25,264 bases of DNA. It comes from Isochrysis galbana. Taxonomy: Eukaryota > Haptophyta > Isochrysidales > Isochrysidaceae. The notes under the pieces are model-generated. The model searched no databases. It was not told the origin of the DNA and saw nothing but the letters and a program-made list of their open reading frames with translations. Both the position numbers and the translations under genes were made by a program. The stretch is taken from positions 532,597-557,860 of the forward strand of contig CM030942.1 in assembly GCA_018136815.1 (NCBI GenBank), in the 5' to 3' direction. Every line of letters begins with the position of its first letter. The stretch's first letter is position 1. This document shows, one piece after another, positions 1-9,935 of this stretch.

Positions 1-2251
1 CAGCGCAAAGCTCATCGAAGTGCTTGGGTAGCGCGGCGGCAGGCGAGGCTAGGGTGCCATCGCGAGGCCGGCGAAGCTCTTGGGCTGCCTCCGTGAGGTG
101 CCGAGGTAATACCACCGCAGAGCCGCTCGCTCGCGCACGAAGAGAGGCGAGAGCGTGGAGAGCGGGTGACGGGGTATCATCGCGGGTGCCGACATCGGAG
201 TTGTTTTGAGAGGGATCGAAGGACTGGATCGCGGACGCATTGATCGCTGCCACGCGCATGATGGTGGTGGCAGTGGTATCGAGAGGCAGGCAGTGCTCGG
301 AGGCGGCGACCGGTGGCCGCAGCGACGTAGGACGAATGGAAGAAGACTCGGATATCGACGACGTAGAGACGGGCTCGGAGGACGGGATTGACGAAGAAAC
401 TCGGAGAAGTGGGGTGTCGGACGGCGGCGACGGACGCCGCGGCCGCGAGACCACCGGTGAGAGACATGAAGGACATGGCTCAGGGACTCGGTTGGGCTGG
501 CTCAATGGGCGTAGAAGCTCGGTTTGGGAGGCCGCCGTTCCTCGACGTGCAGAGGAGTTGTGGTCACTCTCCATGGTCACGTCGGAAGAGGAAACAGGCC
601 AGGGATCGACGTCGTTGCATTCTGTCGTCGGCGGGGTCGGCGCCGGCGAAAGAAGGGACGTGGCTGTCGTAGAAGCCGGCTGCGGGGAAGGCTGGGGCCA
701 GGGTGGTGGCTCTGCGGCAGCGGCTGGCGTGGGTAGTGGCCGAAGAGGTTCTGCAATGCGAAGCATTCTTCGGAGGACTTGGCTCGGGCTAGCGGGTGGA
801 TGGACCGCTGAAATTACGGTGGATTCAGACTCGAATTCGGAAGACTCGGCGACTTGAGAGGGGCTAGGAGACGGCTGTGCAAGCTCCTCCATGGCTCTCG
901 GTTGATGGGGTGGCGTGGGAACGCCGGTGGTCGACCGCGGACTCCGCGGTGACGTTAATTTGTACTCGGACTCGGACTCGTCGTTTCTGGCGTGCTGGAC
1001 GCCAATAACAAGGCTAACTTTCGAAATGGGCACGGACGGGGCCGGCCCAAAGGTGAAGCCCCCTGGCGTCGCAACCGTCGATGAGGACGAAGCGGAAGCT
1101 TGTGATGACGATAGGGGCATGGTGGCCAGCACCGGTTGGCTCGGTGCGGCCGTAAACTCGGACTCGGTGACGGGCTTGATTACGCGGGCTCGGGATGCAC
1201 TGCCTTGTGCGATTGGACTCGGACTCGGAACGGAAACGGAAGGGATCGGCTCGGCGGCGTGCAGCCTGCTGGAGTGGCAGGCCGGCTGCGGCGAGACTCG
1301 GAACGGTGGCTCGGACAAGGACACAGTGGCTGTCGTCGAGGGCTTCGGCGTCAGCTTGTGTTTGGACTCGATACGCGGTGGCTCGTGAAACGGGGCTCGG
1401 TTCTGGTTGGGATTCTGGACGTGACCGGAGATTCCAAATGACTCAGACTCGGGGCGCGGAGGACCGAAGGTGAACACTCCCGCGGAAGGAGTGGTCGTCG
1501 GAGGCTCAGTGGGTGGCTGGAGCTCCGTTAATCCTGCGGCCGACCGCGTGGTAGGACTCGGTGACGTTGTAAACTCGGACTCGGACTCGGACTCGGATGG
1601 CTCAGAACGGGGTTTGCTCAAAACAGGCTTGGACTCGGACTCGAAAGAAAGTGGGGAAGTACCGGAGAACTGCGCCTCCATCGTCGTAGCGATGGAGACT
1701 GGTGATACCGGTGATGACTGGACTGGGCTCAGACTCGTAGATGGGCTCGCGGTGGCGTAAGACGAAGAGGGTAATTCTGAACGTGACTTGGACTCGGACT
1801 CGTACTCGGGAGACGTTTTGTGGCTCGGACATGCGAAATTTGATTTGAGAGATTGAAGGTTGGATTGGGCCTGCGGCGGCTGGATTTTCGCAGACCGTGA
1901 GGTCTTGGACTGGTAATGCTTGGGGAGTGGCGGGGGGTAGCGGTTGAGCGGCTTGAGTTGATAGAGAGGCGGTGACGGTTGACTTGGTTTTGAGGACTCG
2001 TGCGTGATATCGAGAATCAGGATGGAATCATCGGCATTGGGAGAAATAGGGGCAATCGGCGAGGGGGCAGGAGAAGGAGGGGGATGGAGGTGGTAGGGCT
2101 TGTCTGGAACTTGGGGAATCTTGGGGTACCGGTTGGAGGCCGTAGAAGTACTCGGCCGTAGCGTAATACGATCTTTTGGTGGGTGGCGTTCAGGCCCACT
2201 ACCCTGGACTGGTAGCGGGGTAACAGCGCGGACGTGGGCCCCGCCGGCGAC
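1..2251 (-). CDS. In-frame continuation past the TAG: Ser/Pro/Glu-rich linker, partial at left edge
   Basis: Translating the minus strand in the Gag frame beyond the TAG gives about 750 codons with no further stop, running off the window at base 1. The product is Ser/Pro/Glu/Thr-rich, with several SESESE runs made by GACTCG hexamers on the plus strand, and it closely resembles the Gag N-terminus in composition. The first Met after the stop (1679-1681) lies about 190 codons downstream, and those codons already look coding. That fits read-through better than independent initiation. The last 80 residues before the edge are less repetitive (for example LPRHLTEAAQELRRP and LPKHFDELC) and may begin a folded domain. 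No protease, reverse transcriptase or integrase motif is visible; these would lie further left. The plus-strand Asp/Ser-rich frames over this stretch are shadows, because all are short and broken by stops. Confidence 0.7.
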
Positions 2252-2254
2252 CTA
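2252..2254 (-). promoter_or_regulatory. Single in-frame TAG between Gag-like and linker frames; candidate read-through stop
   Basis: The codon context on the coding strand is GCC CAG TAG GTC GCC GGC GGG. The next 15 or so bases are very GC-rich and contain the palindrome GCCGGC, so a downstream structure is possible. Gammaretroviruses separate Gag and Pol by an in-frame UAG that is read through; this is analogy only. A mutation that broke an old copy, or a sequencing error, would look the same. Confidence 0.45.
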
Positions 2255-5023
2255 CTGGGCCGGACGGAGAACGACCATCGTGCGGAGGCGGCGGTGGACT
2301 TCTGGGTCGTTACCACACTCGCCACTGCCGCCTTCGCAGAGAAAACGAATGTACGGTTGGCAAACGACGGGGTTATGAGCTCCGTCGCCCGTGCCATACT
2401 TCCACAGGTCTGCCTCGGGCGTACCAGATGGGGCCCGGGGACGAAAGGCGCAGTACGCGCAGCCGTTGGCGTCGGTCCACTCCTTGACGTCGCGGTCTAG
2501 GTCGTCGAGACGCGGCGCCGTCATGGTGGCATCGGAGGGACGGCAGCGCGTGAGCGCAGCGCGAAGGGCCGGGTGACCAGCGAAACGAGAAATTTGCCAG
2601 AAGCGGGCTCGAGCTCGAGACCAGCTACCTGGATCCCATTCCGAGAGGCCCGAATCGGCCGGAAGCCCAAGGCCGTTCGGAGGGGGATCACATTGGCGAC
2701 GAGAAGACGTGATTTTGCCGAGAGGACGGTCAAGAAGTGCGTCCGGTAACGGAGACGATGCGGAGTAATTCGTAGGCGGAGGCGGAGCCCGACGATTGTC
2801 AGCGCCAGTCGCCTTGCGGTTCGAGTTGTTGTTTTGCGATTTTAATGCCTCGGTCACCGCCGCTTGGATGGCGGCGACCATCGAAGCCGTAGTGTCCGCG
2901 GGGTTAGAGGCAGCCTTAGCAACCTTGGCGGTCTTGGTGGACTTGGAAGTAGTCGCCGGCGGCGTCACGGCGGCGACCGTGACCGACGTTTGTTGTTGGC
3001 CAGCACGGGACTGTTCGTGCGGGCTCAAGTAGCGTTGGCAGAGGTTGACGCACGAAAGGGCCGAACGAGGAAGCTCGTGGTTCTCGACGCGGAAGCGAGT
3101 CTTTGCAAGATACTCGCCGAACTTGGTCGCGTTATCCACGCCGCGAGCCGCGTCGACCTTGTCGTTCCGAATGATGGACTCGAATCGTTGATTGATATCG
3201 TGCGACATGTTCGGGTGGTCCCAGACTGTCGTGGCATCCACCTTCGCGTCACCCATCTTGCGGACGTACGCCCGCACCAAATTCTTGGATAACTCTAAGA
3301 GATCGGAGCCGGCCTCACGAGCTACGAGCCGGTCCCACTCCATGGAGGCGGAGTCTTTGGCGAAGCCGGGCACGTTGGCCGCGAAAGTGGCGTCGCACTT
3401 GCGGAGAAGCACGTCGCAGGCCAGCGCGGGGTTGAGAGAGAGGACCGGGTCTTCGGCGAGATCGAGGAGGAAGGCGTAAATCCTTTGGTTGCCGGTGGTG
3501 CACAAGTTGGCGGCCGCTAGTAAGGATGTTAAGATTTCGCGGTGGTCGCAGCCGAGCGAGAGGGCGCGCTCGAGCGGCTTGATGAAGGACAGACGAAAAT
3601 CGTTCCAGGAGGTGGCCGCTGTCTGGACGTTGTCCGAGGCCAGGCCCTTGGGGAACTTGATCTCGGAAAGCTCTTTGCCCATTCGGACTTGGTGATGGAG
3701 GGTGCGGTCGAGGAAGAAGCGGCTCCGAGCCCACTTGGTCACGTGCTCCTTCTCGAAAAACACACGGTAGTGCCAAACATTGCCGGCCCGAGAGAGGCCG
3801 CCGTTGAGAATGGCGTGGATGAGCTCGAAATCGTCGGACCTCCTGTAGAGAGAGGCTACCTCGTAGGCGGCATCCTCAAACAGTTGGTCCCACGAGGCTA
3901 GGATGACCTCTCGCTCAGAAACATCACCGGCGAGGCTTGGATCGACGGGATGGCGCCGAGCCGCCGGATTTGGAAGCGAGCGGAGGCCCGCGACGGTGGG
4001 TGGAGGTTGGGGATCAGAAACGGGCTTGGCGGGCGAGACAGGAACAGGCGTATTGGGTTCGGGATCGGAAATCGGATTCGGCGGAACGGAGAACGGCGCG
4101 GCGGGCAAAGATTGAGAAGGGAGCTTGACCGAGGCAGGGGGAGCACCAATGGAGTTGTCTCCTTCTTCCACAAGCGGTGGCGAAGTTTCGACTCGAGACG
4201 AAGTCGTAGTGCCCGCGTGGCCCTGTAGAATGTTGAGTATCGCTTTGAAGGTAGACCCCACCTCTCGCTGAAATTCTTCGTGGCGCTGGGCGGCTTGGAG
4301 GGTAGAGGACTCGAGGCGGTCGACAGCGCCGCGGAGAGCCTCGATCTGGACTTGTTGGTCCATGATTTGGGCGGCGCCGACGGTGGCGGTCGGAGGTGGA
4401 ACGAAGTTACGCTTGGGGTACGAGTACGTCGACGACGGGGGTGGAACAAACTCTTCATATGGTGGGGGCTCGAAAGGAGGGAGGGACCGGACGGAATCCA
4501 CATCATCTTCAGCACCAACCACAGAGGGATTGAGAGAGGAATGAACACTTGGCAAAGGATCAGCAAAAGAAAGGAGAGGAAAGGCCGCCGGTGGAGCAAC
4601 AGACGAGGTTAGAGGACCCATTCCAGCTCCAGTTGACGGGGTGTGAGTAGAGGCCCGCGGAGGCGGCGGAACTTCGACCGTCGGCGCGGAGAGGCGAGAG
4701 CAGGGGGGAACTGGCTCGGAAGGGCTCTCTTTTGAGGAAGGGAGGGGTCCCAAGAGGCTCTCTTCCCCAGGAGACTTCGACCCAAACGGTTCGGGAAGAG
4801 AAGAAGAAGAGACGGGCTCATGACGCGGGGACAATGAAGATTCCTCAAGGGAAGAACTCGACGTGACGACCGGAGCCGAAGGCGCGAGCGAAGATTTTGT
4901 GCTTGTCAGAGCAAGGCTCATCTCACTCTTGGTGATGGCCTGCGAGGGCGCGCCGGCAGCTAGCGCGGAGTGCGGTTCTTGCGGGGAGCTCATGGAGCTT
5001 TCCTCGGGGGTGACTACGGGCAT
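2252..5023 (-). CDS. Gag-like polyprotein of a retroelement (ends at TAG)
   Basis: The protein has 923 residues. Residues 1-215 are rich in Ser, Pro and Glu and include a PPPY motif near 186-189. Residues 220-268 look like a coiled coil (MDQQVQIEALRG onward). About 385-640 is a helix-rich stretch resembling a capsid domain, with many W/L/R helices and no enzymatic motif. A basic, Ala/Thr/Lys-rich linker follows. The C-terminus has a Cys cluster (CxxC at 855/858, His 883, Cys 888, 896 and 903) that could bind zinc or nucleic acid, though it is not a classical CCHC knuckle. This order (disordered N-terminus, coiled coil, helical core, basic region, Cys cluster) is what Gag proteins show. I recognise no specific family. 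The same frame stays open past the TAG to the window edge. The Met at 5023 is the first of this frame and a non-coding leader lies upstream. A host protein domesticated from Gag is the main alternative. Confidence 0.7.
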   Translation of the reverse strand: MPVVTPEESSMSSPQEPHSALAAGAPSQAITKSEMSLALTSTKSSLAPSAPVVTSSSSLEESSLSPRHEPVSSSSLPEPFGSKSPGEESLLGPLPSSKESPSEPVPPCSRLSAPTVEVPPPPRASTHTPSTGAGMGPLTSSVAPPAAFPLLSFADPLPSVHSSLNPSVVGAEDDVDSVRSLPPFEPPPYEEFVPPPSSTYSYPKRNFVPPPTATVGAAQIMDQQVQIEALRGAVDRLESSTLQAAQRHEEFQREVGSTFKAILNILQGHAGTTTSSRVETSPPLVEEGDNSIGAPPASVKLPSQSLPAAPFSVPPNPISDPEPNTPVPVSPAKPVSDPQPPPTVAGLRSLPNPAARRHPVDPSLAGDVSEREVILASWDQLFEDAAYEVASLYRRSDDFELIHAILNGGLSRAGNVWHYRVFFEKEHVTKWARSRFFLDRTLHHQVRMGKELSEIKFPKGLASDNVQTAATSWNDFRLSFIKPLERALSLGCDHREILTSLLAAANLCTTGNQRIYAFLLDLAEDPVLSLNPALACDVLLRKCDATFAANVPGFAKDSASMEWDRLVAREAGSDLLELSKNLVRAYVRKMGDAKVDATTVWDHPNMSHDINQRFESIIRNDKVDAARGVDNATKFGEYLAKTRFRVENHELPRSALSCVNLCQRYLSPHEQSRAGQQQTSVTVAAVTPPATTSKSTKTAKVAKAASNPADTTASMVAAIQAAVTEALKSQNNNSNRKATGADNRRAPPPPTNYSASSPLPDALLDRPLGKITSSRRQCDPPPNGLGLPADSGLSEWDPGSWSRARARFWQISRFAGHPALRAALTRCRPSDATMTAPRLDDLDRDVKEWTDANGCAYCAFRPRAPSGTPEADLWKYGTGDGAHNPVVCQPYIRFLCEGGSGECGNDPEVHRRLRTMVVLRPAQ

Positions 5024-5235
5024 GGTGATCGACGCACGACGCTCGACGCACGGAGGGCGTGGAAGTGTGGAAGGAGGCTTGTGGGAGGTGGTGGCAGGCG
5101 ACTGGGGGTGGCTCAGGCGCGTGCTTGGCTTGTATTGACTCGTTGACTCGGGGTATAGACTCGGGAACTCGGGGGGACTCGCTTGGGAACACGGTGGGAC
5201 TCGACGAAGTTCCTACAAAATCACTCACAAGAAAC

Positions 5236-5410
5236 CCAAACCCCAACGACCTTGGGCTCAGAAAACTAACGTAAACACTCCGGAATCATACGATAAACAA
5301 ACCCTCCCCGCGCGGCGAAGGCTGAGGTCGCGATCGCTCGTCATGCGCGAAGATATACGGAAAGAGAGCGCATAACTACGCCACCGAAGGGTTCGAACTA
5401 TCGTTAAAGT
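5236..5410 (-). repeat. Leader/LTR-like segment upstream of the Gag gene, copy 1
   Basis: This stretch is homologous, in the same orientation, to 21219-21385. Shared blocks on the plus strand are TTGGGCTCAGAAAAC, CGCGCGGCGAA, GAGGTCGCGATCGCT, GAGAGCGC and a final CGTTAAAGTG. The overall match is diverged, roughly two thirds by eye. It lies just upstream of the Gag start on the coding strand, where an LTR end or primer-binding leader would be expected. I cannot identify a convincing tRNA-complementary primer-binding site. Confidence 0.5.
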
Positions 5411-5777
5411 GGAACTCGTCCGCTGAAGCCAACGCGGAGGGTCGAGGAGAGATCCAAACTCGCGCGGGGGGAGAAGGCGATGTGCGGAGAGACCTTCTAG
5501 ACAAGCGACGAGCAAGGGGCGACGAAACAAGACGCGAGACGCGAGGCGCGTGCCATTCGTTCTTCCTTTCTTTCATCGAAACCGCGACGAAACTAACATT
5601 AAACGTCGGTGCCCCCTCCGCGAGGATCGCGAAGAAGAACGGACGAGATGGAGGCAATCATCGAAGGAACCGCGAGAGGAATCGAAGCGAGGGGGGGAAC
5701 AACGACGGCCGGAGGAAACGAACCGCGCGCGGGGGAGAAGAGAACCACGCGCTGGGGGGGGAATGATATAACGGCCG

Positions 5778-5990
5778 AAGGCGACGGATGGCACGCCGAG
5801 GGAAAGAACCTGCCGCGGGGGGGGGCGAGGGACCGAGGGCACGGCGGGGCAGCGTGGGAGGGCGCGAGGCCGATCTCGGAGCGAGATCGCGTCCTTTCCC
5901 TCGCAGAGCGCGGAGAGACCCCCCACGAGATATCTTGGGACCGGAGAATGTTTTGGACGAATCTTCTTGCCGTCGGCCGAGGAGAGGCGG

Positions 5991-6034
<44 letters not shown>

Positions 6035-6300
6035 TCGCAGAGCGACTGCAGAACGAGAAGTCGAAGTCATGCCGGTTTATTACCTTAAACGAGCCAACAA
6101 TTATAGTAACAGCAAAAACAAAATTCGAATCGCAAATTTCGAGACCAAAACCTGCAAACCTGGACTTGAGACCATGGGGAATCCGAATCTGTGTGTCTTG
6201 TGCGTCAGTGGCAACACGGGGAACTGTTCAATTGTAATTGTGAGCGCGTACCTTACACGAATATTCATGCCTACAGCCTTCAGGTGGGCAGGAATACAAC
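5778..6300. repeat. Tandem duplication, unit 1 (523 bp)
   Basis: This unit is followed head-to-tail by a near-identical copy at 6301-6811. It contains a (GA)n tract at 5994-6032. The two units differ by that tract length (39 against 21 bases), a 6-base insertion (TTATAG) in unit 2 and only about six substitutions by eye, so the duplication is recent. On the minus strand the unit contains AATAAA. It lies upstream of the Gag-like gene and may be the U3 part of its LTR, duplicated. No gene is seen in it. Confidence 0.85.
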
Positions 6301-6811
6301 AAGGCGACGGACGGCACGCCGAGGGAAAGAACCTGCCGCGGGGGGGGGCGAGGGACCGAGGGCACGGCGGGGCAGCGTGGGAGGGCGCGAGGCCGATCTC
6401 GGAGCGAGATCGCGTCCTTTCCCTCGCGGAGCGCGGAGAGACCCCCCACGAGATATCTTGGGACCGGAGAATGTTTTGGACGAATCTTCTTGCCGTCGGC
6501 CGAGGAGAGGCGGACGGAGAGAGAGAGAGAGAGAGAGTCTCGCAGAGCGACTGCAGAACGAGAAGTCGAAGTCATGCCGGTTTATTACCTTAAACGAGCC
6601 AACAATTATAGTTATAGTAACAGCAAAAACAAAATTCGAATCGCAAATTTCGAGACCAAAACCTGCAAACCTGGACTTGAGACCATGGGGAATCCGAATC
6701 TGTGTGTCTTGTGCGTCAGTGGCAACACGGGGAACTGTTCAATTGTAATTGTGAGCGCGTATCTTACACGAATATTCATGCCTACAGCCTTCAGATGGGC
6801 AAGAATACAAC
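6301..6811. repeat. Tandem duplication, unit 2 (511 bp)
   Basis: This is the second copy of the unit at 5778-6300, with its GA tract at 6517-6537. Both units end on the plus strand with GAATACAACA, which reads TGTTGTATTC on the minus strand. A 5'-TG start is typical of LTRs, so the right end near 6812 could be the outer edge of the retroelement. No matching CA end or target-site duplication is visible within the window to prove it. Confidence 0.85.
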
Positions 6812-7235
6812 ACGGGTATTTTTCGAAAATTTTGCCGGAAGACCCCCGGTTTTTTGTTGCAGTTCTCCCTTACCAGAACCTATAGGGAGCATATTTAGGT
6901 CCTCGTTTGCCGATTAACGATGGCGCCCTCCGCACCCCCCTAGTGAGTGACCGGGCTAGATCTTTGTGTTATGTGTTATCGAGGTGGGACGGCAAAAGGC
7001 AAAAGGCCCAAGCGTTAGACATGCAGCAAATAACTAACCTAGGGCCACGCCGTTCTCCAGATACCCCGATAAAGTCGCATACACGGAAACGCGAAGCAAA
7101 GCAAAGGGCGACTAGCAACGGACGGAGCGGGTCATGCGAGCGGGGGGGACAAAAAAAAAAGCCCGGGGGGAGCAAGAAAAAAAAGGCGTGCGAGGGGAGG
7201 GATAATGTCCTTTAGAGTAATAGAGCTCTATGGAA
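6812..7235. other. Intergenic DNA without recognised gene
   Basis: I see no convincing coding frame here. The stretch holds A-rich and G-rich homopolymer runs (7143-7190) and a 32-bp motif at 6928-6959 that recurs in inverted orientation at 17917-17948 (29 of 32 matching). It separates the retroelement from the GA-rich 5' region of the next gene. Confidence 0.6.
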
Positions 7236-7297
7236 ATAGCAGAGAGAGGACGAGAGGGAGATAGGGAAGAGAAGAGGAGGACAACAAGGGAAAAGAG

Positions 7298-7336
<39 letters not shown>

Positions 7337-7453
7337 CGAGAGAGAAGGAAGTAGTACGCGAGACGAGAGACAGGAGAAGAAAGTGACAGGGAGAGAAGAG
7401 AGAGAGAGGGTGAAGAGAGAGAAGAGAGAAAGAAGAGAGCAGCAGAGAGAGAG
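7236..7453 (+). repeat. GA-rich microsatellite upstream of the DUF6625-type gene
   Basis: This is an almost pure purine tract with a core (GA)n run around 7303-7334. On the plus strand it is followed by a CT-rich stretch (7500-7560) and then the start codon at 7571. It probably lies in the promoter or 5' untranslated region. Apparent Arg/Glu-rich frames over it are repeat artefacts. Confidence 0.85.
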
Positions 7454-7570
7454 AATGGTTTCCCTCGCCGGGCCCGTGTTCGGCGAGAGGGGCGAGGCGG
7501 GGCTCTCTCCTCTCGTCCGGCTGACCCACCTCCCCTATCTCAGCCCCCCCCCGCATAGCATGGACTGCCG

Positions 7571-9691
7571 ATGCTGGGCGGAGAGTCTCGTCGCCCTCGG
7601 TACGCCCCTCACGCCTCTGTTTCTCGGCTGCTTTGGCTGCTGAAGCTCCTCGGAGGCCTCTGGCTTCTCTCGACACTCTTTCTGCTATATCATTCTACCC
7701 TCGGATGGAGGCAGAGAGAGGGAGGGCAGAGGGAGGGAGAGATGCGTGCCGAGATTACCAGGCTGAGGCAGCAGCTCACTGTGATGGCGCGACACCGAGA
7801 CGACTCACGCGAGATGGAGACGACCGAGGGAGAGCGCAGGAGAGGGAGAGAGGCTGAGACGGAGCGCCGGCGCGGCCGCCACCCAGACTTCCGGCTAGCG
7901 ATGCTCATCCCGTGGCTTGGCCCCGCGTTTCCGCGCTGGTTCCCGCTCTTCATAGCCTCGTGCACTGGCAGCGACTACCTCGTCGACTGGCTCATCTTCC
8001 ACGAAGACGCGGCGATAGATGTGCCGCCTGAGAGCGTGCCCGCCAACGTCCACTTTCACTCTCTCGGGAAGCACGGCATGGGCGCACTCTTCGGTGTGCA
8101 GCTGGCGCGCCTTACAGGTGCCGAGAATCTGACGCATATGCACGTGCGCCTGCTACAACACGCCTTTGCCACGTGGCCGTACTCAATCACCGAGTACAAG
8201 CCGACCTATGGTGACGTCTTCGCGGGTGCGCGCCCGCAGCCGAGCGCTAGCGGCGTTGTACGGAGGCTCACATCGCATCCCGGCGGCCACGCGCTGCCGT
8301 GCGCCCAAGCGCTTCCTCACACGGCGGCACACCTCATGCCCTTCGCTGCGCGCCACCCTACGCAGGCTATCTCGATGGATACACGCACTGGTCGTACACT
8401 GACCTGGACCTCGTGGCCGGCGACCTATCCGCTTTCTTCTCACGTGAAGAGCTCACCGACTTCGATGTGATCACGTTTACTTACGGAGACGTCGTCACGC
8501 ACGGCCGCCTCTACTTGCGGGGACAATTCGCCATGCACCGCATCTCCAGCGCCACCTCGCGCCTCTGGCTCGAGTGCGACTTCCTTGGCCCGCCCTCACT
8601 CGAGGGGGGTGGGCTGTTCCATGAGCTGCAGCTAAAGGCGGTGCTTTATGAGCGGGCCAACAAGAGGGGTGAGCCCTTTCGTCCGCACTTCAATTCAGCG
8701 GAGGGCTGCTACTCTTACGTAGTTACCTCGAATGCCGCACTGCGAGTCAAGTATGCCAACAAGGTGAGCTTCGCATACTGGCGGCATCACCTCGTCGACA
8801 GTGGTTAAAACTGCACCGTCGGCCGGTGCACGATGAATGGCTTGCGCTGGGAGCGCAACGCTGCAAGCTGGCTCGGCGAGTCCCTCTCCCCCCCTCAACC
8901 CCCACCGCGCACGCATGCAGATGATTGCCGACTTCACCTCTGCGCCGGAGGTGTATTTGTTGCTGCCGGGCAAGTCGAAAAGTCCGTTCGACGAGGTGGG
9001 CAGCGGAGGGGGCGCTCCCCGCGGCGCACTGCGCATGTGTGCAGGACGCGAGGGCGATGGCACCGCGGGTGGCATGGTTGGACGGCGGCGTGATAGCTCC
9101 CCTCCGCCGCCACCCGCTGAAGTGGAGACGCCGTGCGATCCGTTTGCCGAGGCCCCCACGCGGGTGGACGAGAGCCTCCGCGGCAATCAGCGAGCAGTCG
9201 GAGAGCTCATCCCCATCGATTTGCACTCGAATTGCTCCGAGTGGGTGGAGCGCAGGTATCGCGTCTGTGCGGACGTAACAGGAGCGTGGGCCCACGAGAA
9301 GGACGCGGCCGGCGCGACAGACGGCTGGAACTTTTTTTTCCTCCATGGCAAGTGGTTCAGGCAACGCTTTACCGCCTCGCACGCACCGGGAGTCGTTGAG
9401 GGTGCGCTCTTCCACTTCCAGGTGTGGAAGCGAGCTTACAAGAAGCAGGAGGCGCCCGTCCCGATTCCGCGAGTGGGCGAGGGTGGTGCCTTTGTTTTTT
9501 CCAAGGAAGGCTTCCGGCGCGCCCACCCGTCCGGCGTGGGTGTTGCACTGGCCGGTGGCTTGGGCGGATGGGGACACGAGCTAGAGGTTCCTCTCGACCC
9601 GCTCACAGGCCTTCTTGGCAGCCCAAGGCGAGATGCCTTCGCGGATGCGCTAGCTGACTTGGACACGTCCTTGGCAAGTGAGCAATGGTGA
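7571..9691 (+). CDS. DUF6625-family putative Golgi glycosyltransferase (three exons)
   Basis: The model is exons 7571-8225, 8366-8763 and 8921-9691, giving 607 residues. Both introns are GT-AG and both are needed to keep the family alignment continuous. Residues 18-44 are a strong hydrophobic signal anchor after a basic N-terminus, followed by a charged, coiled-coil-like stem to about 108. This is the type II layout of Golgi transferases. The catalytic part starts at LIPWLGPAFPRWFPLF (about 112). It continues with ITEYKPTYGDVF, then across the first splice YLDGYTHWSYTDLDLVAGDL, which holds the DxD-type motif (Asp 231/233) expected to bind metal and sugar nucleotide. These blocks match the DUF6625 family of uncharacterised glycosyltransferase-like proteins. 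The C-terminal part has FFFLHGKWFRQRF, like the family's final strand. Donor and acceptor substrates are unknown. The exact start is uncertain, since this Met is simply the one that precedes the anchor. Confidence 0.75.
8226..8365 (+). other. Spliceosomal intron 1 of the DUF6625-type gene (140 bp)
   Basis: The intron begins GTGCGC and ends CTACGCAG, phase 1. Its length is not a multiple of three. Removing it joins GDVFA to GYLDGY and restores the conserved KPxYGD-x-F-x-YL-x-GY-x-W block. Reading through instead gives a frame that loses the DxD region. Confidence 0.75.
8764..8920 (+). other. Spliceosomal intron 2 of the DUF6625-type gene (157 bp)
   Basis: The donor AAG|GTGAGC is near consensus. 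The acceptor follows a C/T-rich tract and ends ATGCAG. It is phase 0 on both sides, joining YANK to MIADFTSAPE. Without splicing the protein would end at a TAA at 8806-8808, before the C-terminal part. Confidence 0.7.
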
Positions 9692-9764
9692 CCGTGCCAT
9701 GTGGCGATGTTGTCGCTGGGAATGCGCACCGTGCCATGCGGCGATGTTGCTGTTGGGAATGCGC
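9691..9764 (+). repeat. Two 37-bp tandem repeats starting at the stop codon
   Basis: Units 9691-9727 and 9728-9764 share ACCGTGCCATG, GGCGATGTTG and GGGAATGCGC with few differences. They begin at the last base of the TGA of the DUF6625-type gene, so they lie in its 3' untranslated region. Confidence 0.8.
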
Positions 9765-9935
9765 TCCATCGCGAGGTGCGCACGTACGTACACTGTACCG
9801 CCGCTGAGAGCGCAGAAGCTGTATTGTATATTGTGAAAGGGTTGAGACATACTTTATCACATGTCGTATGGAGTAGAGCAAGAGGTTGAAAATCGCGCAT
9901 TGCGCACTGCGCACGATGGTTCGTGTTCACGATTA

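Noticed and set aside
240..1760. Plus-strand Asp/Ser-rich open frames (240-857, 915-1388, 1470-1760)
   Set aside because: They are separated by stops and are the antisense of one uninterrupted minus-strand frame that continues the Gag-like protein.
5385..5410. GGGTTCGAACTA resembling a tRNA T-loop (B box)
   Set aside because: No T-stem, anticodon arm or acceptor pairing can be drawn around it, and copy 2 does not keep it.
8764..8808. End of the DUF6625-type protein at the TAA at 8806-8808
   Set aside because: A consensus AAG|GTGAGC donor precedes it, and a matching-phase exon with family-like C-terminal sequence follows.
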